Position numbers and translations under genes: made by a program. Shown piece after piece: positions 26,801-34,501 of a stretch of 64,000 nt of DNA (position 1 is the first letter of the stretch; each line of letters begins with the position of its first letter). A model generated the notes under the pieces. That model did not search any database, had not been told where the DNA came from, and saw only the letters and a list, made by a program, of their open reading frames with translations. Source of the DNA: Clostridium sp. AN503 (GTDB lineage: Bacteria; Bacillota; Clostridia; Lachnospirales; Lachnospiraceae); NCBI RefSeq assembly GCF_040719375.1, contig NZ_JBFDTP010000001.1, forward strand, positions 186,001 through 250,000, given 5' to 3'.

Positions 26801-28102
26801 TTACTTAATGGTAAAGTATTTCTCAGGAACCTCGATCTTTGTGGAACCCATGAAGTGGCCAGGATCGCCCATGATATAGGTATCCTGATATACCAGGAAC
26901 ACGTTGTCTAACTTAACGCCGGTCTCTACGTTGGTGTAGTTGGAACCATTCCACTCAGCCTTCGGAGAATATACCTGATATGCTTTCGCGATATCGTCGA
27001 TATCATCCAGCTCGCTCTCGCCGTTCAAAACGTTCATAGCGTGCTGTGCCAGTCCGGCTGTGGTCGTGTAGCCATAGGAGTATGCCCATGTACCAAAGTG
27101 ATCTGCGCCGCCTCTTTCGTTGATGGAAGACTCAACCTTAGCAAGGATCTTCTCGAAATCGCCTGCCTCTGCGGTCAGGTCGATACCCAGTGCTCCCGGA
27201 TAACCCATTAACGGAGACGGAAGGTCAGCCTCGATGAAGTAACCGCCATACTCAAGAAGCTGCTTTAACAGCGGCTCGGTATGAGCATCGTTGGTACAGA
27301 AGTAAGCAGCCTTGGTGCCGTACTTGTCAACCCACTCCGGAACCTTCTCAAGGATATAAGCCTGAGCTCCGGCAACACCTACGTCAGAGGTCGGGTCGGG
27401 AGCAGTCTCAAGAACGAACTCCATGCCAAACTCCTTGCAGGCTTCCTTCATAACAGCAACACGGCGGCTCATGGTCTCATAAGCCATATGGCGCGGGAAG
27501 GAAATATGTACAAAAGTATCGCAGCCCAGCTCGTGAGCGGTGCGGATGATCAGGTAGCCACGTGCTACGAAGTCGTTGTTGCAGACTAAGTCAGCTGCGC
27601 TTCCGATCTCCGGAAGGTCCTCATGGCCCTCACCGGCGATACATAAGATGTCCGGGCGGCTCTCTTTGATCTTACGGAAAGCCTCGGTGGTTCCCGGTAC
27701 AGACTGGTTAACGATGATCGCCTTCATCAGCGGGTCATCGGAAAGGTTTACGATTGTCTGGATGGTGGTCTCTAACTCCTCGGTAAAGTTATCCGGGTAG
27801 ATAGCCAGCTTGACCATATCCTCGCCGTACTGAGCCTGGAAAGCCTCAGCGCCGCGGCGGTCATCCTCGGACTGGGAAACAGAACCGGTTACGATACCGA
27901 TGTGATAATCCCCTGCCTCTGCAGCGTCAGCTGCCGGAGCCTCAGTCTCTTCAGCGTCCTTTGCATCGTCAGCCGGAGCTGCGGTAGTCGCGTCTGCTGC
28001 CGGAGCTGCGGTGGTTACAGGTGCTGGTGTAGTAGTACTGCTACACCCAGCCAGTGCAGCGACCATACTCACTGCAACTATGCTTTTAAAAATTTTCTTC
28101 AT
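26801..28102 (-). CDS. DUF3798 family substrate-binding lipoprotein
   Basis: About 433 residues. A lipoprotein signal ends in LAGCSS, so Cys is the lipidated residue, followed by an Ala/Thr/Pro-rich linker to about residue 70. The mature part (HIGIVTGSVSQSEDDRRGAEAFQ, IIVNQSVPGTTEAFRKIKESRPDILCIAGEG, FCTNDAHTEPLLKQLLEYGG) matches DUF3798, a periplasmic-binding-protein-like fold of unknown ligand. The ATG at 28102 with GGAGG is preferred over 28129. It heads the importer operon and has its own promoter. The ligand cannot be read from sequence. Confidence 0.9.
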   Translation of the reverse strand: MKKIFKSIVAVSMVAALAGCSSTTTPAPVTTAAPAADATTAAPADDAKDAEETEAPAADAAEAGDYHIGIVTGSVSQSEDDRRGAEAFQAQYGEDMVKLAIYPDNFTEELETTIQTIVNLSDDPLMKAIIVNQSVPGTTEAFRKIKESRPDILCIAGEGHEDLPEIGSAADLVCNNDFVARGYLIIRTAHELGCDTFVHISFPRHMAYETMSRRVAVMKEACKEFGMEFVLETAPDPTSDVGVAGAQAYILEKVPEWVDKYGTKAAYFCTNDAHTEPLLKQLLEYGGYFIEADLPSPLMGYPGALGIDLTAEAGDFEKILAKVESSINERGGADHFGTWAYSYGYTTTAGLAQHAMNVLNGESELDDIDDIAKAYQVYSPKAEWNGSNYTNVETGVKLDNVFLVYQDTYIMGDPGHFMGSTKIEVPEKYFTIK

Positions 28103-28150
28103 ACTTGCCTCCATTATATTTTTACGCACGAAAACAACAGTTACCTATTA

Positions 28151-28178
28151 ATTGTAGCATATGTTCCCGTTTTGTCAA
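28151..28178 (-). promoter_or_regulatory. Promoter of the DUF3798 importer operon
   Basis: Minus strand TTGACA (28173-28178), 16-base spacer, then TG-extended TACAAT (28151-28156), about 45 bases before the start codon. Confidence 0.8.
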
Positions 28179-28217
28179 GCTTCATTAAGCTAAAGGGTTA
28201 AACCAGAATGCCGGGCT

Positions 28218-29099
28218 TTATCCCTTTACAGCCCCCATGGTGATGCCCTGCGTAAAATACCGCTGGAAACAGAGGAAAACTGTGATGATCGGGATGGATG
28301 CAAGCGCCGCTCCCGCCATGATCAGGCCAAAGTCGTTGGACATCTCGCTCAGCTTACTGGCAATACCAAGAGAGATGGTCTTCGCCTCATTCTGCGTCAG
28401 CATGACCAGCTGCAGCGGATACTCATTCCAGGAGTTGATGAACGTAAAGATCGCCAGCGCGCCAAAACCCGGTTTGATGATCGGGAACGCCACGTCCACA
28501 AAAGTCCTCAGCTCCCCTGCGCCGTCAATGCGGGCCGCCTCTAACAGGGAGACCGGGATATTCTCCGAGAACTGCTTCATCAGGAATACGCCGAACGGCC
28601 AGCCCACTACGGGGAAGATCACCGCAAACATAGATCCCCACACAGACTTAAGCAGCCCCAGGTTGGACATCTCTCTCATAAGCGGGATCAGGATAACCTG
28701 CTTCGGCAGCGCCATGGCGCACACGAACAGGCTGAATACAAAGGCTTTTCCCCAGAAACGCTTTTTAGCCAGGACATAGCCCGCCAGAGAAGCCGTCACA
28801 CAGGTGAGCCCCATGGCCACCACGGAAATAAATACACTGTTGAACAGCCACCGGATCGCCATAGGCATCCCGATACCGAACAGTTCCGTCTTACTCTTGA
28901 AAAGCCGGGCAAAGTTATCCCAGGAAACGGTGGTCGGGATCCACTTGACCATCTCACCCGACTTGATGATGATATCGCTTTTTTCCTTCACGGAGCCGGT
29001 GACGATCCAGTACAGCGGAAAGAGGAAAAACACTGCCAGCGCCGCAAGGATGATGGATGAAATAATTAAATACGGTGTCATTGATTTCTTTTTCAACAT
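28218..29099 (-). CDS. Carbohydrate ABC importer permease (MalG type)
   Basis: A 293-residue permease with six hydrophobic segments and the EAA loop EAARIDGAGELRTFVDVAFPIIKP, which docks the ATPase. The C-terminal QRYFTQGITMGAVKG is typical of CUT1 permeases. It forms a heterodimer with the preceding MalF-type protein. No ATPase gene is in this cluster, so the importer must share an MsmX/UgpC-type ATPase encoded elsewhere, as is common in Firmicutes. AGGAGGCGGACGAT precedes the ATG. Confidence 0.92.
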   Translation of the reverse strand: MLKKKSMTPYLIISSIILAALAVFFLFPLYWIVTGSVKEKSDIIIKSGEMVKWIPTTVSWDNFARLFKSKTELFGIGMPMAIRWLFNSVFISVVAMGLTCVTASLAGYVLAKKRFWGKAFVFSLFVCAMALPKQVILIPLMREMSNLGLLKSVWGSMFAVIFPVVGWPFGVFLMKQFSENIPVSLLEAARIDGAGELRTFVDVAFPIIKPGFGALAIFTFINSWNEYPLQLVMLTQNEAKTISLGIASKLSEMSNDFGLIMAGAALASIPIITVFLCFQRYFTQGITMGAVKG

Positions 29100-29111
29100 A
29101 TCGTCCGCCTC

Positions 29112-30062
29112 CTATTCTGTCGTCCCGCCGTTCATGACCTTAAACTGCAGGGCGCTGAACAGCGCGATCACGATCGCCAGGATCACACCCATGGCGTTGG
29201 CATAGCCGAACTCCTTGGTCGTCTTGAACGCAATATCATACAACAGATACATCACCGTGCTGGTACTGTAGTTGGGTCCGCCGGAGGTCAAAAGCTGGAT
29301 CAGCGCAAAGCACTGGAAGCTGTTGATGGTGGTGATGACTGCTACATACAGCGTGGTAGGCATGATCGAGGGCCACTTGATCTTCCAGAATACCTGGAAA
29401 TCGTTGGCGCCGTCCACTCTGGCCGCCTCCTCCAGGGAAGCATCCACGTTGCCCAGGGCCGCCACATAAAGGACGATGGGCTGACCGATGGAGGTGGTGA
29501 ACAGGATCAGGATGATGCACCACAGAGCCATGGATTCGCTGGACGTCCACGGAAGCGGCTGGCCGCCAAAGCTCCGGATAATATAGTTTAAAAGACCGTC
29601 GTATTTGTCAAACATCCACTTCCATACCACCACCACTGCCACGGAACCGGTGACAACCGGCAGGTAGAATACACAGCGGTAGAAGGAACGGATACTGGCG
29701 CGCATCTTGTAAATGGCGGTGCCCACCCACAGGGAAAATGCGGTAACCGCCGGCACGGACACTGCCACAATGATGACCGTATTCACAGCCGACTTTAAAA
29801 AGATCTTATCCTGGAAAAGCCGGATGTAATTGGCAAATCCTACAAAGGTGCCTTTGGGATCCGCAAAGCTTGCATTTGTAAAGCTGGTGATCACCCCCAT
29901 TGCCATAGGCGTGATCACAAACCCGACGAAAAAGAACAACGCCGGAAGCAGAAACAGGTAAGAAACGATGGTTTCTCTTCTCTGGAGGACCAGGCTGCGC
30001 GCAGGCGCCTTGGTTTTCCCGGGCTGTTTCCCCTTCTGCGTGAAATTGCTTGTACCTGCCAT
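29112..30062 (-). CDS. Carbohydrate ABC importer permease (MalF/UgpA type)
   Basis: A 316-residue permease with six hydrophobic segments after a basic N-terminal extension. The EAA loop reads EEAARVDGANDFQVFWKIKWPSIMP. Twelve bases separate it from the MalG-type gene downstream. With the lipoprotein gene upstream it makes a CUT1 importer. The neighbouring nanE and nanK suggest sialic acid, ManNAc or a related amino sugar as substrate; this is inferred. Confidence 0.92.
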   Translation of the reverse strand: MAGTSNFTQKGKQPGKTKAPARSLVLQRRETIVSYLFLLPALFFFVGFVITPMAMGVITSFTNASFADPKGTFVGFANYIRLFQDKIFLKSAVNTVIIVAVSVPAVTAFSLWVGTAIYKMRASIRSFYRCVFYLPVVTGSVAVVVVWKWMFDKYDGLLNYIIRSFGGQPLPWTSSESMALWCIILILFTTSIGQPIVLYVAALGNVDASLEEAARVDGANDFQVFWKIKWPSIMPTTLYVAVITTINSFQCFALIQLLTSGGPNYSTSTVMYLLYDIAFKTTKEFGYANAMGVILAIVIALFSALQFKVMNGGTTE

Positions 30063-30115
30063 ATCATTTCACTCCTTTTTAATTAAAGTCCACGGGTTTT
30101 AACTCTGAAAGTGAA

Positions 30116-30148
30116 CTCCCTCCCCCCGCGTCTGGCAGAGGAAGGGAG
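30116..30148 (-). other. Stem-loop between solute-binding and permease genes
   Basis: CTCCCTCCC (30116-30124) and GGAAGGGAG (30140-30148) pair at 8 of 9 positions in the 113-base gap. Such hairpins often allow higher expression of the binding protein than of the permeases. Confidence 0.5.
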
Positions 30149-30175
30149 CCTAGAATTGTGCTTATTCAGCCTGAC

Positions 30176-31510
30176 TTAGCTTGCGCTGTTTGCAGATGCG
30201 TTGAACTCATCAGCCGCTGCCTGCGGGTCGGTGCCGTTGAATACCTGCTGAAGCATATTGAACCACAGCGGACGCATGGCGGCAAAGCCTGCCTTGGTAT
30301 TGTAATACGGTCCGTAGTACTGGCTCCAGGAAGCCAGCATCGCTTTGTGCTCGTCTCCAGGATACAGATCGCCAAAGGAAGCGCGTACCGGGAATGCATT
30401 GGTCTTCACAACGCTCTTGGGACCCCACTCGGAATCGTCGCAGATGAACTTCACAAACTCTTTTGCAGCTGCAGCGCGTGCATCGGACTTATTGTCAAAT
30501 ACGCAGAAGCCATTGACCAGGTACTCTAAGGACGGCTTGCCGCTCTCAGACGGGAACGGAACTGCGATCTGGGTATAATCCTCAGATGCATAGGTGACTT
30601 CGTTGGAGGTACCAAAGCAGAAGGTCATTGCGCAGGTCTCCTGCTGGAACTTCTGCAGCTCATCAGCCGCTGCCATATCAAATCCGGCGTCGATCGCCTT
30701 GCTGTCGTACATGCTCTTTAAAAGGGTGAGCGCTTTTACGCCGTTTTCATCGATGTTCCACTTTCCGTCGGAACCTACGATAGAAGAATCATATAAGTTG
30801 TTTACAAGAGCGCGTGTGCCCTGGTCGCCGCCCTGTCCGCCGCAGTATACGATAGCCGGAACCTGGGTCGGAGCTGCATCGCGGAGCGCTTCACACATCT
30901 TGACAAAATTCTCGGTAGTCCAGGTACGGTCGCCTTCCATATTGACATACTGAAGGGCGTCTGCCTTCTCCAGGGCTTCCTTGTTGAGGCCCATATAGAA
31001 CGGGGAAGAAGAGATCGGATACATCCAGGCAGTGCCGTCGGAACCTACGCAGGTCTCAACAAGAGACTGGCTGGTAAGATCGCCCTTAAGCTCTTCCATC
31101 ATATCGTCCAGCGGTACCAGATAACCGGCCTCGCCAAACTCGATGATACGTCCCGGTGCGTCAAACAGGATGTCCGGTGCCGTTCCGGAAGTAAGGGAAG
31201 CTGTCAGCTTATCCGGTCCGGAAGTAAAGTCTATGTACTCAACCTTAACCTTGATGTCCGGGTGAGCGGCGTTGAACGCGTCAACCACTTCCTGCTCATA
31301 ACCGGTATCCACTCCGAATGTAGGGAATGCCCACCAGGTGATCTCTGTCACATCGCCGGCCGGCGCTTCCGCAGGCGCCGCAGTAGTATCTGCCGCCTCA
31401 TTACCTGCTGCTGGTGCAGCCGCAGTCTCGGCCGGTTTGCTTCCTCCGCATCCTGCCAGAGTGGTCGCCACCATAGCTGCTGCCAGTCCCAATGATAACA
31501 TTTTTTTCAT
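30176..31510 (-). CDS. Extracellular solute-binding lipoprotein (CUT1 family 1)
   Basis: A 444-residue lipoprotein with signal MKKMLSLGLAAAMVATTLAGCGG, the Cys being lipidated, then an Ala/Pro/Thr linker. The mature domain starts TEITWWAFPTFG and has VVDAFNAAHPDIKVKVEY and the later AAAKEFVKFICDDSEWG region typical of sugar-binding family 1 proteins. It captures substrate for the two permeases that follow. The start has AAAGGAGG. It is transcribed from its own promoter, which carries one of the three RpiR-type inverted repeats. Confidence 0.92.
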   Translation of the reverse strand: MKKMLSLGLAAAMVATTLAGCGGSKPAETAAAPAAGNEAADTTAAPAEAPAGDVTEITWWAFPTFGVDTGYEQEVVDAFNAAHPDIKVKVEYIDFTSGPDKLTASLTSGTAPDILFDAPGRIIEFGEAGYLVPLDDMMEELKGDLTSQSLVETCVGSDGTAWMYPISSSPFYMGLNKEALEKADALQYVNMEGDRTWTTENFVKMCEALRDAAPTQVPAIVYCGGQGGDQGTRALVNNLYDSSIVGSDGKWNIDENGVKALTLLKSMYDSKAIDAGFDMAAADELQKFQQETCAMTFCFGTSNEVTYASEDYTQIAVPFPSESGKPSLEYLVNGFCVFDNKSDARAAAAKEFVKFICDDSEWGPKSVVKTNAFPVRASFGDLYPGDEHKAMLASWSQYYGPYYNTKAGFAAMRPLWFNMLQQVFNGTDPQAAADEFNASANSAS

Positions 31511-31607
31511 CGCAAATCCTCCTTTATAAAGAAATCATTTTTGCAAGAAAGGCGCCGGAATATCAAAACCTGTTTTGATCATCTCGCACGCCTTTGCTGT
31601 TGAATTC

Positions 31608-31636
31608 ATTATATACTGGAAAATTCGTTTTGTCAA
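31608..31636 (-). promoter_or_regulatory. Consensus promoter with RpiR-type operator, solute-binding gene
   Basis: Minus strand TTGACA (31631-31636), 17 bases, TATAAT (31608-31613). On the plus strand the spacer and -35 read CTGGAAAA-TTCG-TTTTGTCAA, an inverted repeat like those at the rpiR and nanE promoters. A bound repressor would block RNA polymerase. Confidence 0.82.
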
Positions 31637-31688
31637 TCTTGAATAAAAAAAATTTTCTTTAATTATATATTTTGGAAACTTTTTTCGT

Positions 31689-32543
31689 TTAGCACATTTT
31701 CTCTATGACAGACCCGGAAGTCTTTTCGTTATTTTTGCTGCAATGGTCATAATAACGGCGGTAATATTCGGTATACATCATATCCACCAGGAACATCTGG
31801 CTGATCTCCGCAGAGGTGGAGCCTCCCTGCAGAGGTCCCTCATTGGCTCCGCACAGCAGGGTGTAATCCGCATAGGAAGTGAGCGGCGACTTTACGAACC
31901 GGGTCACGCAGATGATCTTCGCCCCCGACTGCTTCGCCATCTCCGCCACATGGATCGTGTCCTTGGTGGCTCCGGAATAAGAAAATAACACCGCAGTATC
32001 ATTCGGCCCCAGCATGGACGCCACCATCGCCTGCATGTGAGAATCCTGTACGCAGTATACTTTCGGTTCTATCCGTAAAAACTTGTTCATCGCCTTCATC
32101 GCTGTCAGTAAGCTGGCCCCTACTCCAAAAAAGTAGATCCGCTCCGCCTCATGGAGACTGTCGATCGCCGCGGAAAAAACCGCTTCATCCAGCAGGGAAT
32201 AGGTCTCCGTCAGCGCATTCATGTTGGTATTGAGCACTTTCTGCGCCACCTCGGAAAAAGTGTCCTTAAGGCTCACATCGCCAGTCAGTCCCTTATTCTC
32301 CTCCGACTCATTCCGCAGGCTTAAGGACAGCATCATCTTAAACTCCTGATACCCTTTCAGCTCCATGGTCTTGCAGAAGCGGAACACGCTGGTGTCCCCT
32401 ACCTCGCACGCCTCCGCCATGTCTGTGATGGACATGAACAAAACCTCCCGCGGATTCTGCAGAATATAATCCGCCACCTTCTTTTCCGCCTTTGTAAACT
32501 GATTATACGTGGATCTTACTTTTGTTAAAAAATCCCCTTCCAT
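31689..32543 (-). CDS. MurR/RpiR family transcriptional regulator
   Basis: A 284-residue regulator. The N-terminal HTH_6 domain (about 1-80: FTKAEKKVADYILQNPREVLFMSITDMAEACEVGDTSVFRFCKTM) precedes a SIS domain (about 120-260: IYFFGVGASLLTAMKAMNKFLRIEPKVYC, VLFSYSGATKDTIHVAEMAKQSGAKIICVT) that senses a phosphosugar. Next to nanE and nanK the ligand is probably ManNAc-6-P or GlcNAc-6-P. Related inverted repeats at its own promoter and at two neighbouring promoters suggest autoregulation and local control. Confidence 0.92.
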   Translation of the reverse strand: MEGDFLTKVRSTYNQFTKAEKKVADYILQNPREVLFMSITDMAEACEVGDTSVFRFCKTMELKGYQEFKMMLSLSLRNESEENKGLTGDVSLKDTFSEVAQKVLNTNMNALTETYSLLDEAVFSAAIDSLHEAERIYFFGVGASLLTAMKAMNKFLRIEPKVYCVQDSHMQAMVASMLGPNDTAVLFSYSGATKDTIHVAEMAKQSGAKIICVTRFVKSPLTSYADYTLLCGANEGPLQGGSTSAEISQMFLVDMMYTEYYRRYYDHCSKNNEKTSGSVIEKMC

Positions 32544-32593
32544 TTGCTTTCCCCCTTATTCTTCAGATCTCCCGGCTTCTTCCTTCCCGGTCC

Positions 32594-32633
32594 TAAAAAA
32601 GACGTGCAGAATAACTGGATTCCACACGTCTTT
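32594..32633 (-). terminator. Hairpin with T run between nanK and the RpiR gene
   Basis: AAAGACGTG (32598-32606) pairs with CACGTCTTT (32625-32633), with an inner GAAT/ATTC pair. Six T follow on the minus strand. It ends the nanE-nanK transcript, but it also lies directly after the RpiR promoter, so that transcript would pass through it too. Confidence 0.78.
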
Positions 32634-32647
32634 ACTTATCTGATTTG

Positions 32648-32676
32648 ATTATAAGTTGAAAAATATATTTTGTCAA
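32648..32676 (-). promoter_or_regulatory. Full-consensus promoter with operator, RpiR gene
   Basis: Minus strand TTGACA (32671-32676), 17 bases, TATAAT (32648-32653). The spacer contains GTTGAAAA...TTTTGTCAA on the plus strand, the same inverted-repeat type as the other two promoters of the cluster. Confidence 0.85.
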
Positions 32677-32698
32677 TATGGGGTAAAAGAAATTTTTT

Positions 32699-33586
32699 TC
32701 AGTCAATTAGGCGTTTAGACGCCAGATGTACGGCTCCCAGGATACCAGCCAGATTCCCAAGCTCCGCCGGGCGGAGCTGCACATTCCGGAAGCTGTCCAT
32801 GATCTCCTGCTCTGTCCTCTGCCGCAGGCGTTTGATAATGTATGGCTGAGCCATGACCCCTCCGCCCAGGACAATACAGGACGGGTTGAAAATGTGGATG
32901 ACTGTGACCAGTCCAAGCACGATCTCCTCGATCCACCGGTCCACCACAGCCTGTACTCCCGCCTCCTCGATCCTGGCAAATATCTTCCGCCCGGTATCCA
33001 GGGAGCTGTCATACTCCCTTGCCATGCGAACCAGCGCCGTAGTGGACGCATATTTCTCGTAGCATCCGCTGAAGGGCTGCCCTGCCTTCCTGTCTTCCGG
33101 GTGCACCACGATCCCGCCGAACTCGCCTGCGGAAAAAGCGCTTCCTGTATATACCGCGCCGTCCATCACGACCGCTCCGCCTACCCCGGTCCCGTAGGTG
33201 ATGCACAGAAAATCCTTCTGGTCCTTTCCGGCCCCGAACCTGGCTTCCCCGGTTGCAGCGGCATTCACATCATTTTCCACGGCCACCGGCACGGAGAATT
33301 CACGCTCCAGGATCTGCCGCACCTGCATCCCGGTATAACCAGGGATATTCTCATTGGCATACCGGATACAACCCTTTTCCGAATCCACCTGGCCTGCCGT
33401 ACTGATCCCGATCGCGTCAAAACCGTGATATTGATGAAGGATCTCCTTCGCCCGCTCCATCACATAACATCCGCCGTTTTTCGCGTTGGTATCCTGCTCC
33501 TGCACCTGTTGTACCTGCCCGCAGGTCCAGATCCCGGACTTGATGGAGGTTCCGCCGATGTCCAATGCTGCAATTTTTTTATCCAC
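32699..33586 (-). CDS. nanK: ROK family sugar kinase, probable N-acetylmannosamine kinase
   Basis: About 295 residues with the ROK ATP-binding opening AALDIGGTSIKSGIW, ENDVNAAATGEARFG and the second phosphate loop ITYGTGVGGAVV. The zinc cysteines of many ROK kinases are not evident: the region after GGIVVHPEDR has only one Cys. The substrate is assigned from its position 12 bases after nanE; a glucokinase or other ROK role is possible. The start is a GTG: 33586 lies 8 bases after GAGG, while the GTG at 33595 overlaps that site, so 33586 is preferred. A terminator follows. Confidence 0.82.
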   Translation of the reverse strand: MDKKIAALDIGGTSIKSGIWTCGQVQQVQEQDTNAKNGGCYVMERAKEILHQYHGFDAIGISTAGQVDSEKGCIRYANENIPGYTGMQVRQILEREFSVPVAVENDVNAAATGEARFGAGKDQKDFLCITYGTGVGGAVVMDGAVYTGSAFSAGEFGGIVVHPEDRKAGQPFSGCYEKYASTTALVRMAREYDSSLDTGRKIFARIEEAGVQAVVDRWIEEIVLGLVTVIHIFNPSCIVLGGGVMAQPYIIKRLRQRTEQEIMDSFRNVQLRPAELGNLAGILGAVHLASKRLID

Positions 33587-33598
33587 TTCCTGCACCTC

Positions 33599-34300
33599 TT
33601 ATTTGATCGCTGTTACAAAACGCTTGGTAATCTCCATAGGACGGGTGATGGCCCCGCCGATGACTGCCGCCCAGACGCCTGCGTCCAGAGCTGCTTTCAG
33701 CTGATCCGGCTGCCAGATGCCGCCCTCGGCGATCACCGGTCTGCCGCACTCCGCCGACAGCCTGCGCATCAGCTCGATATTGGGCAGCTGCACGCCTTTG
33801 GTATACTCTGTGTAACCGTTCATGGTCGTTCCCACCAGATCGAACCCGATCTCAGCCGCATGCATCCCTTCCTCATAGCTGGAGCAGTCCGCCATGAAAA
33901 GCTGGTCCGGATACTTCTCACGCACTTCTCCAAAAAATTCGTCCAGAGTCTTTCCGTCCGGGCGGGGACGTTTTGCGGAATCCGTTGCATCCGTAGCTAT
34001 AATGGAAACACCGCACTCCACCAAAGCATCAATCTCCTTCATGGTCGGAGAGATATATACGTCACAATCTCCGTATACTTCCTTGATAATACCGATAACC
34101 GGAAGGCTCACGGTCTTTTTGATCTCCGTGATATCCACGATCGTGTTGGCGCGGATGCCCACTGCTCCGCCCAGCATAGCCGCATACGCCATCCTTGACA
34201 TGATATATGAGCTGTACAGCGGCTCCTCCTTCAGTGCCTGACAGGATACGATCAGCCCTCCTTTGATTCGATCCATGATCGCCTGATTTGCCTGGTTCAT
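33599..34300 (-). CDS. nanE: N-acetylmannosamine-6-phosphate 2-epimerase
   Basis: A 233-residue TIM-barrel protein of the NanE family: GGLIVSCQALKEEPLYSS, VGIRANTIVDITEIKKTVSLPVIGIIK, VSIIATDATDSAKRPRPDG, GTTMNGYTEYTKG and PVIAEGGIWQPDQLKAALDAGVWAAVIGGAITRP. It turns ManNAc-6-P into GlcNAc-6-P. AAAGGAGG precedes the ATG. The lyase gene nanA and the GlcNAc-6-P deacetylase/deaminase genes are not in this window. It is first in a two-gene unit with nanK. Confidence 0.95.
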   Translation of the reverse strand: MNQANQAIMDRIKGGLIVSCQALKEEPLYSSYIMSRMAYAAMLGGAVGIRANTIVDITEIKKTVSLPVIGIIKEVYGDCDVYISPTMKEIDALVECGVSIIATDATDSAKRPRPDGKTLDEFFGEVREKYPDQLFMADCSSYEEGMHAAEIGFDLVGTTMNGYTEYTKGVQLPNIELMRRLSAECGRPVIAEGGIWQPDQLKAALDAGVWAAVIGGAITRPMEITKRFVTAIK

Positions 34301-34343
34301 AAAAATCCTCCTTTACTTCATTATTTGGTTTTATGTTACTTTC

Positions 34344-34373
34344 ACTATAACATGTTGAAAAATTATTTTCAAC
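34344..34373 (-). promoter_or_regulatory. Promoter with perfect operator repeat, nanE-nanK
   Basis: Minus strand TTGAAA (34367-34372), 17 bases, TATAGT (34344-34349). A perfect 8-base inverted repeat with 4-base centre, GTTGAAAA-ATTA-TTTTCAAC at 34354-34373, fills the spacer and -35. It is the best copy of the three operator-like sites. Confidence 0.82.
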
Positions 34374-34439
34374 TCTTAATAATAAATAAAAATTCTTTTC
34401 TATTCTTGTTACATTCTAACAGTTAATAAGCTCAGGCAA

Positions 34440-34481
34440 AAATACAGGCCCCGTTTCCGGAGCTTCCGGAATCAGGGCCTG
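34440..34481 (-). terminator. Terminator of the secreted subtilase gene
   Basis: CAGGCCC (34445-34451) pairs with GGGCCTG (34475-34481) and an inner TCCGGA pair extends the stem. ATTTTT follows on the minus strand. Confidence 0.72.
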
Positions 34482-34501
34482 CCAAATACGTTGTTCTGTT
34501 A

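Noticed and set aside
32726..34198. 490-codon plus-strand frame
   Set aside because: It runs across both nanK and nanE on the other strand and has no protein-like domain; those two are certain genes.
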